A model generated the notes under the pieces. That model had not been told where the DNA came from. It worked only from the letters and a program-made list of their open reading frames with translations, and ran no database searches. From the NCBI GenBank assembly GCA_002344525.1, contig DDTJ01000044.1:17621-81278 (forward strand): a DNA stretch of 63,658 nt, written 5' to 3'. The DNA is from Akkermansiaceae bacterium UBA2367. Lineage in GTDB: Bacteria > Verrucomicrobiota > Verrucomicrobiia > Verrucomicrobiales > DEV007. Below, piece after piece: positions 60,179 through 63,658 of the stretch (within the stretch, counting starts at the first letter, position 1; every line of letters starts with the position of its first letter). The translations under genes and the position numbers were made by a program.

Positions 60179-61963
60179 TCACCCCGTCTTCCCCAACGCC
60201 TCACACGCCTCCCGCACGACCCAACCCGCTGCTTCGAGCGCGGCGAGGGCAGCCTCCTCGTCCGTTCCAGTGAACTCGCGCACGATGCGCACGGCGCGGC
60301 CGCGCAGCTTCGTGTTCGAGGGATTGAGATCGACCATGAGATTGCCGATCACTTTCCCCGAATGCGTCATCGCGAGGGTGGTGATCAGGTTGAGGACGAG
60401 CTTCGTCGCCGTGCCTGACTTCAGGCGCGTCGATCCGGTGAGGATTTCCGGCCCCGTGTCGGGCAGGATGGACTGGTCGAGCAGCGGATGGTCGCGGTAG
60501 CCGGGATTGCAGCAGACCAGCACCGTGGCGGCGCCGCGCTCCTTCGCCTCCGCGAGACAGCCCCAGATGAAGGGGGCATGGCCGCTCGCGGAGATGCCCA
60601 CGACCACGTCGGCGGCGGTGACGTGGCGGCTGCGGATGGCGCGGCGTCCGGCTTCGCCGTCGTCCTCGGCCCCCTCGACCGCGCTCCACAGGGCGGTGCG
60701 GCCTCCGGCGATGATGCCTTGGACGAGGTTCGCCGGACTGCGGAAAGTGGGAGGGCATTCGCTCGCGTCGAGCACGCCGAGACGTCCGCTCGTGCCGGCC
60801 CCGCAATAGAGGAGCCGCCCGCCCTCGGCGAAGGCCCGGACGACGCGGCGCACCGTCCACTCGATGCGTTCGCTCTCGGCGAGGATTTTGCCGGGGAGCG
60901 TCTCGTCCTCCTCCAGCATCAGCCGGATCGCGTCGGCGAGGGGCATCTCGGAAAAATGCGTCGATTTGGGATGGCGACCCTCCGTGGGTGAAGCGGAGAC
61001 CGGCCGCCACTGGGGCAGGTCGCGCTCGGTACCGGGAGGACGCGTCACCTTCAGCCGGGCCTCGCCCGCGCCCGCGAGAGCCACCGCGCCCCAGACCGCG
61101 GGACGCTCCAACCGGACGACGACACTGCCGGGACGGCCCGCAAGGATCCGGGCGGTCACGTCGGCGGCGAAGGCGGGATTCTTCAACAGCACCGAGCCAT
61201 TGAGGACGAACTGCACCTTCTCGTTCCGCTTCGCAACGCGGGCAGCGCAGTGGACCGCATCCTTCGAGAGCCGCTCCGCTGCCCTCCGCAGGATGGCGAG
61301 GGCGATCTCGTCGCCGCGCGTCGTGGCGGCCTCGAAAACGACGCGAGCGAGACCCGCCAGCTCCGTCTTGCTCGCGGCCATGGACCATTCGATGAGCGAT
61401 TCGGGCTCGTTCATCTGGAGGAAGTTCAAAAGATCCGCCCCCAGCGCAGGCCAGTCGTCGTCGATGTCGGAGATCGTGACGACGGAACGCAGGGCGTGCA
61501 AGGCGATGTCGCTCGCGCTGCCCCGGTCGCCGATGACATGCCCGCGTCCGCCCACCTTCACCGTTGTGCCGTCGCGCCGACGACCGAGACAGCAGGAGCC
61601 CGTCCCGCTCAGCAGCAGCACCTGCGCGTCGCAATCCGCCGACCATTCCGCCGCCTCCAGCGCGATGACGAGGTCGTCGCCCACCGTCGCGGGCACGCTA
61701 GGCCACACCCGAGCCAGCGCCGCCGCGACACGGGCGCGGTCGCCCTCGGACCGCACCCCGGCCATCCCGATGCCGATGCGTTCCGGCGCGACGGGGAGGC
61801 GCTCACGGATTTCCCGGAAATGCGCGTCGAGCGCCTCTCCGGGCAGGAGGTGGAGATTGCCCGGCCCAGCCGAGAAATCCGCGAGCACCGCGTTTCCCGC
61901 GCCGCCGTCAACGAGCAAAATCGCGGTGCGCGTGCCGCCGCCTTCGATACCGAGCAGGATCAT
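60179..61963 (-). CDS. Bifunctional sugar kinase (BadF/BadG type) - MurQ etherase
   Basis: The 594-residue protein fuses two enzymes. Residues 1-300 are an ASKHA-fold kinase of the BadF/BcrA type (ILLGIEGGGTRTAILLVDGG; GIGMAGVRSEGDRARV; VLLLSGTGSCCLGRR), as in GlcNAc or MurNAc kinases. Residues about 310-594 are N-acetylmuramic acid 6-phosphate etherase: LLYCGAGTSGRLGVLDASEC, VVGISASGHAPFIWG, and TGSTRLKSGTATKLVLNLIT near residue 530. The kinase would phosphorylate an amino sugar and the MurQ part would cleave the lactyl ether, so both steps of muramic acid recycling are on one chain. The ATG at 61963 starts the kinase fold. Confidence 0.87.
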   Translation of the reverse strand: MILLGIEGGGTRTAILLVDGGAGNAVLADFSAGPGNLHLLPGEALDAHFREIRERLPVAPERIGIGMAGVRSEGDRARVAAALARVWPSVPATVGDDLVIALEAAEWSADCDAQVLLLSGTGSCCLGRRRDGTTVKVGGRGHVIGDRGSASDIALHALRSVVTISDIDDDWPALGADLLNFLQMNEPESLIEWSMAASKTELAGLARVVFEAATTRGDEIALAILRRAAERLSKDAVHCAARVAKRNEKVQFVLNGSVLLKNPAFAADVTARILAGRPGSVVVRLERPAVWGAVALAGAGEARLKVTRPPGTERDLPQWRPVSASPTEGRHPKSTHFSEMPLADAIRLMLEEDETLPGKILAESERIEWTVRRVVRAFAEGGRLLYCGAGTSGRLGVLDASECPPTFRSPANLVQGIIAGGRTALWSAVEGAEDDGEAGRRAIRSRHVTAADVVVGISASGHAPFIWGCLAEAKERGAATVLVCCNPGYRDHPLLDQSILPDTGPEILTGSTRLKSGTATKLVLNLITTLAMTHSGKVIGNLMVDLNPSNTKLRGRAVRIVREFTGTDEEAALAALEAAGWVVREACEALGKTG

Positions 61964-62055
61964 GGAGTTTTTGCCCTCCACTATCGCTTGGAATTCGACG
62001 GGGGAAAGGGCGGTGTCCATCCAACCCACGCCGCTTGCGCCTCATCCTTTCGTGC

Positions 62056-62093
62056 CTCAAAAAATTACATGAAAGTTATTTTTGCTCCGTATA
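62056..62093. repeat. Solitary IS630-like terminal repeat with a TATAAT
   Basis: Positions 62056-62090 match the right end of the IS630 element (3756-3790) at 30 of 35 bases, including two exact blocks of 10 and 13 bp. No transposase gene or partner end is nearby, so it is a relic or a MITE end. TATAAT at 62088-62093 lies 38 bp before the DUF2237 start codon and may serve as its -10 box. Confidence 0.65.
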
Positions 62094-62130
62094 ATTCCCC
62101 CCCGCGCAAGCTACCCACCATTTCGCAAGC

Positions 62131-62505
62131 ATGGAAGAAAACCGTAACGTCCTCGGTGGACCCCTCATCCCCTGTTCGACCGATCCGCTCACCGGGTTCT
62201 ACCGCGACGGCAAATGCCAGGTCGGCCCCGACGACCTCGGCTGCCACGCGGTCTGCTGCGTCGTCACGGAGGAGTTCCTCGCCTTCAGCCGAGCCTCCGG
62301 CAACGACCTGAGCACGCCCGCACCGCTCTACGGCTTCCCAGGTCTGAAGCCCGGCGACCGCTGGTGCGTCTGCGCGGGCCGCTGGAAGGAGGCCCTCGAC
62401 GCGGGCTACGCCTGCCCTATCGTGCTGGAGGCGACCTCGGAGGCGGCGCTGCGCTACGTCAGCCGCTCCATCTTGGAGGAATACGCGGTGACGGAGGATG
62501 ATTAA
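62131..62505 (+). CDS. DUF2237 family protein
   Basis: The 124-residue protein is a full-length DUF2237 member: NVLGGPLIPCSTDPLTGFYR at the start, DDLGCHAVCCVVTEEFLAFS near residue 35, and GDRWCVCAGRWKEALDAG near 75. The conserved cysteine cluster (GCHAVCC, WCVCAGRW) suggests metal binding, but the function is not known. The gene may be read from the TATAAT in the IS630-like relic upstream. Confidence 0.9.
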   Translation: MEENRNVLGGPLIPCSTDPLTGFYRDGKCQVGPDDLGCHAVCCVVTEEFLAFSRASGNDLSTPAPLYGFPGLKPGDRWCVCAGRWKEALDAGYACPIVLEATSEAALRYVSRSILEEYAVTEDD

Positions 62506-62559
62506 GTTGTGTTGACTATTTCCCGGCGTAGTCTCCTGTTAGGAAATTTGATTCCAACC

Positions 62560-63288
62560 ATGGCCGACTTCGTTTTCGCGGACGACTACCGACTGGGCCG
62601 GAGCTCGACGCGCCAGTTTTTCGAGCTCTTCCTGAAAGGCTACGTCCACAAGCACAACAACCTGATGGGAGTCATCCAAGGCTTCTCCAGCCTGATCCTC
62701 TACGACGACTCGATCAACGACGAGGTCCGCGAGAGCGCCGAGCAGATGCAGACCTCGGCCAAGGCCGCGACCGAGTTGAACCGCGAGGTGCTCGGGGCCG
62801 CCGGATGCGCACGCTGCGACGCGACCCCCGTGCGTCCCGGCGACGTGCTCCCCTACTGGAGAAGCAAGTCGGAGGAAATTTGCGCCGCCACGGGCGTCGG
62901 CTTCGCCTTGGAGGCGCGTGACGGCCTGCCCGGCGTGACGGCCGATTCGAATCGGCTCGGGGAGATCTACTTCCACCTCCTCCGCAACGCGGCCGAGGCG
63001 GCGGCGGGTTTCCCCGGCAGCAGCGTCGCGGTCGATCTCCTCCCTCCGGGCGAAGCGAGTTCCGGAGGAACGGTCGATCTTTTCGTGCGCAACCGCAGCG
63101 CCGACCTCGACGCGGCGGCCTTGGCCAAGAGCTTCCTCCCCTTCGAGTCCACGAAAGGATCGGACCACTTCGGACTCGGCCTCACCACCGCCGCCGTGCT
63201 CGCCGGAGACATGGGGATGCGCCTCGGCCTGCGCAACGCCGAAGGAACGACGACGGCTTGGTTGGCGATCCCGGTCGCGGGGGCGTGA
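62560..63288 (+). CDS. Orphan soluble histidine-kinase-like protein
   Basis: The 242-residue protein has no sensor domain. Near residue 30, YVHKHNNLMGVIQGFSSLIL looks like a phosphoacceptor helix of the H-x-x-N-N type. The C-terminal half is a HATPase domain with an N-box (FHLLRNAAEAA), a degenerate G1 box (VRNRSADLD in place of DxGxG) and G2 (GSDHFGLGLTTAAVL). The ATG at 62560 was preferred over a GTG at 62509. The partner response regulator is not in the window. Confidence 0.72.
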   Translation: MADFVFADDYRLGRSSTRQFFELFLKGYVHKHNNLMGVIQGFSSLILYDDSINDEVRESAEQMQTSAKAATELNREVLGAAGCARCDATPVRPGDVLPYWRSKSEEICAATGVGFALEARDGLPGVTADSNRLGEIYFHLLRNAAEAAAGFPGSSVAVDLLPPGEASSGGTVDLFVRNRSADLDAAALAKSFLPFESTKGSDHFGLGLTTAAVLAGDMGMRLGLRNAEGTTTAWLAIPVAGA

Positions 63289-63447
63289 AGGTGCGGGCAT
63301 TTCCTGCTCCGTCCCCGATGCCAGCCAGTTCCCGGCACTGGGGGCTGGGTCGATTCAAGAGGCGGAATCGGGAAAGAGAACAAGGCATTAAAATTAGGGT
63401 TTTTCCTAGATTATCGCCTAAAACCGGCCTTAACTCTAGGAATATCA

Positions 63448-63658
63448 ATGAAAAACAGATATTGCGTCGGAACGCATCTCTCGGAACGGAAATTCCTGCG
63501 CCTTCTGGAGTGCTTCTGCCTGGACATCACCGCATCGAAGGCAGCCCTCCTCTGCCGCCTCAACAAGAACACCTCCCATCGGTTCTACGCCCTCTTCCGG
63601 GCCAGGGGCATCGCGATCGCCATCGGGGAGGACGCCCCGTTCGGAGGCGAGATCGAAG
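63448..63658 (+). CDS. IS1595 (ISXO2-like) transposase, N-terminal part cut by the window edge
   Basis: The 70 codons present begin MKNRYCVGTHLSERKFLRLL and continue with ASKAALLCRLNKNTSHRFYA and GEDAPFGGEIE. This matches the start of IS1595/ISXO2 transposases, where a zinc-finger/HTH region precedes the catalytic ISXO2 domain. The start ATG at 63448 follows an AT-rich stretch from about 63390 (with TTAGGGTTTTTCCTAGATTA) that probably contains the left terminal repeat. The catalytic part lies outside the window, so integrity cannot be judged. Confidence 0.78.
   Translation, partial: MKNRYCVGTHLSERKFLRLLECFCLDITASKAALLCRLNKNTSHRFYALFRARGIAIAIGEDAPFGGEIE

Noticed and set aside
1..63658. CRISPR array, prophage, secretion cluster or biosynthetic gene cluster
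   Set aside because: I saw no spaced direct repeats, phage structural genes or modular synthases in the window.

Overview
The window is about 64 kb of GC-rich DNA from one bacterial chromosome, most likely Verrucomicrobiota. That placement rests on family content, not on a marker gene. The supporting families are a DUF1552 plus cytochrome c/PA14/DUF1592-1588-1585 pair, a DUF1080 protein, a PmoA-like protein, an SHD1-like secreted protein, a lipase-maturation-factor-like membrane protein, a bactofilin, and a pseudopilin with a planctomycete/verrucomicrobial look. Most genes are housekeeping or cell-envelope genes in short operons on both strands. There is no prophage, CRISPR array, conjugation cluster or natural-product cluster. 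Mobile DNA consists of an intact IS630-type element (2.6-3.8 kb), the first ~70 codons of an IS1595/ISXO2-type transposase cut by the right edge, several small non-coding inverted-repeat elements, and a solitary IS630-like end near 62.07 kb.

Layout. 0-4 kb: RlmI-like methyltransferase, a secreted protein, IS630 and a 190-bp MITE-like element. 4-9.9 kb: a superfamily-1 helicase with a nuclease-like tail, a small outer-membrane protein, YgfZ and a dehydrogenase. 10.3-19.5 kb: pyrD, small membrane and cell-wall genes, a nitroreductase, NDH-2, tRNA-Thr, hisG, a 34-residue bS22/COX24-like protein, a TPR protein and lgt. 19.6-31.9 kb: gmd-fcl (GDP-L-fucose), a lower-GC ceramidase-like gene, NfeD-flotillin, an HExxH protein, an LMF1-like protein, an OmpA-like protein, a GT25-GT11 pair and an LpxL-type acyltransferase. 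32-41 kb: peptidase, ABC ATPase, transaldolase, PLP enzyme, YceH, two secreted esterase-like hydrolases, DUF1080 and tRNA-Gln. 41-52.9 kb: an OB-fold/DUF4190 pair, MFS carrier, pseudopilin, HTH-MBL fusion with maf, DUF1552/DUF1592 pair, a second RlmI-like enzyme, pgsA and a PmoA-like protein. 53-63.7 kb: PPIase, a REC-pseudokinase-SUMF fusion with a membrane partner, bactofilin, gnd, moaE, a kinase-MurQ fusion, DUF2237, an orphan histidine kinase and the partial transposase.

Functional links. Gmd and Fcl make GDP-L-fucose, which the GT11 fucosyltransferase 9 kb away would use; GT25 and the LpxL-like enzyme nearby fit a surface-glycan or lipid A role. The kinase-MurQ fusion suggests recycling of peptidoglycan amino sugars. 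Tal and Gnd are pentose-phosphate enzymes. The least conventional proteins are the REC-pseudokinase-SUMF fusion with its proline/alanine-rich partner, the HTH-MBL fusion and the helicase with a degenerate nuclease-like C-terminus. No complete new system can be proven from this sequence alone.
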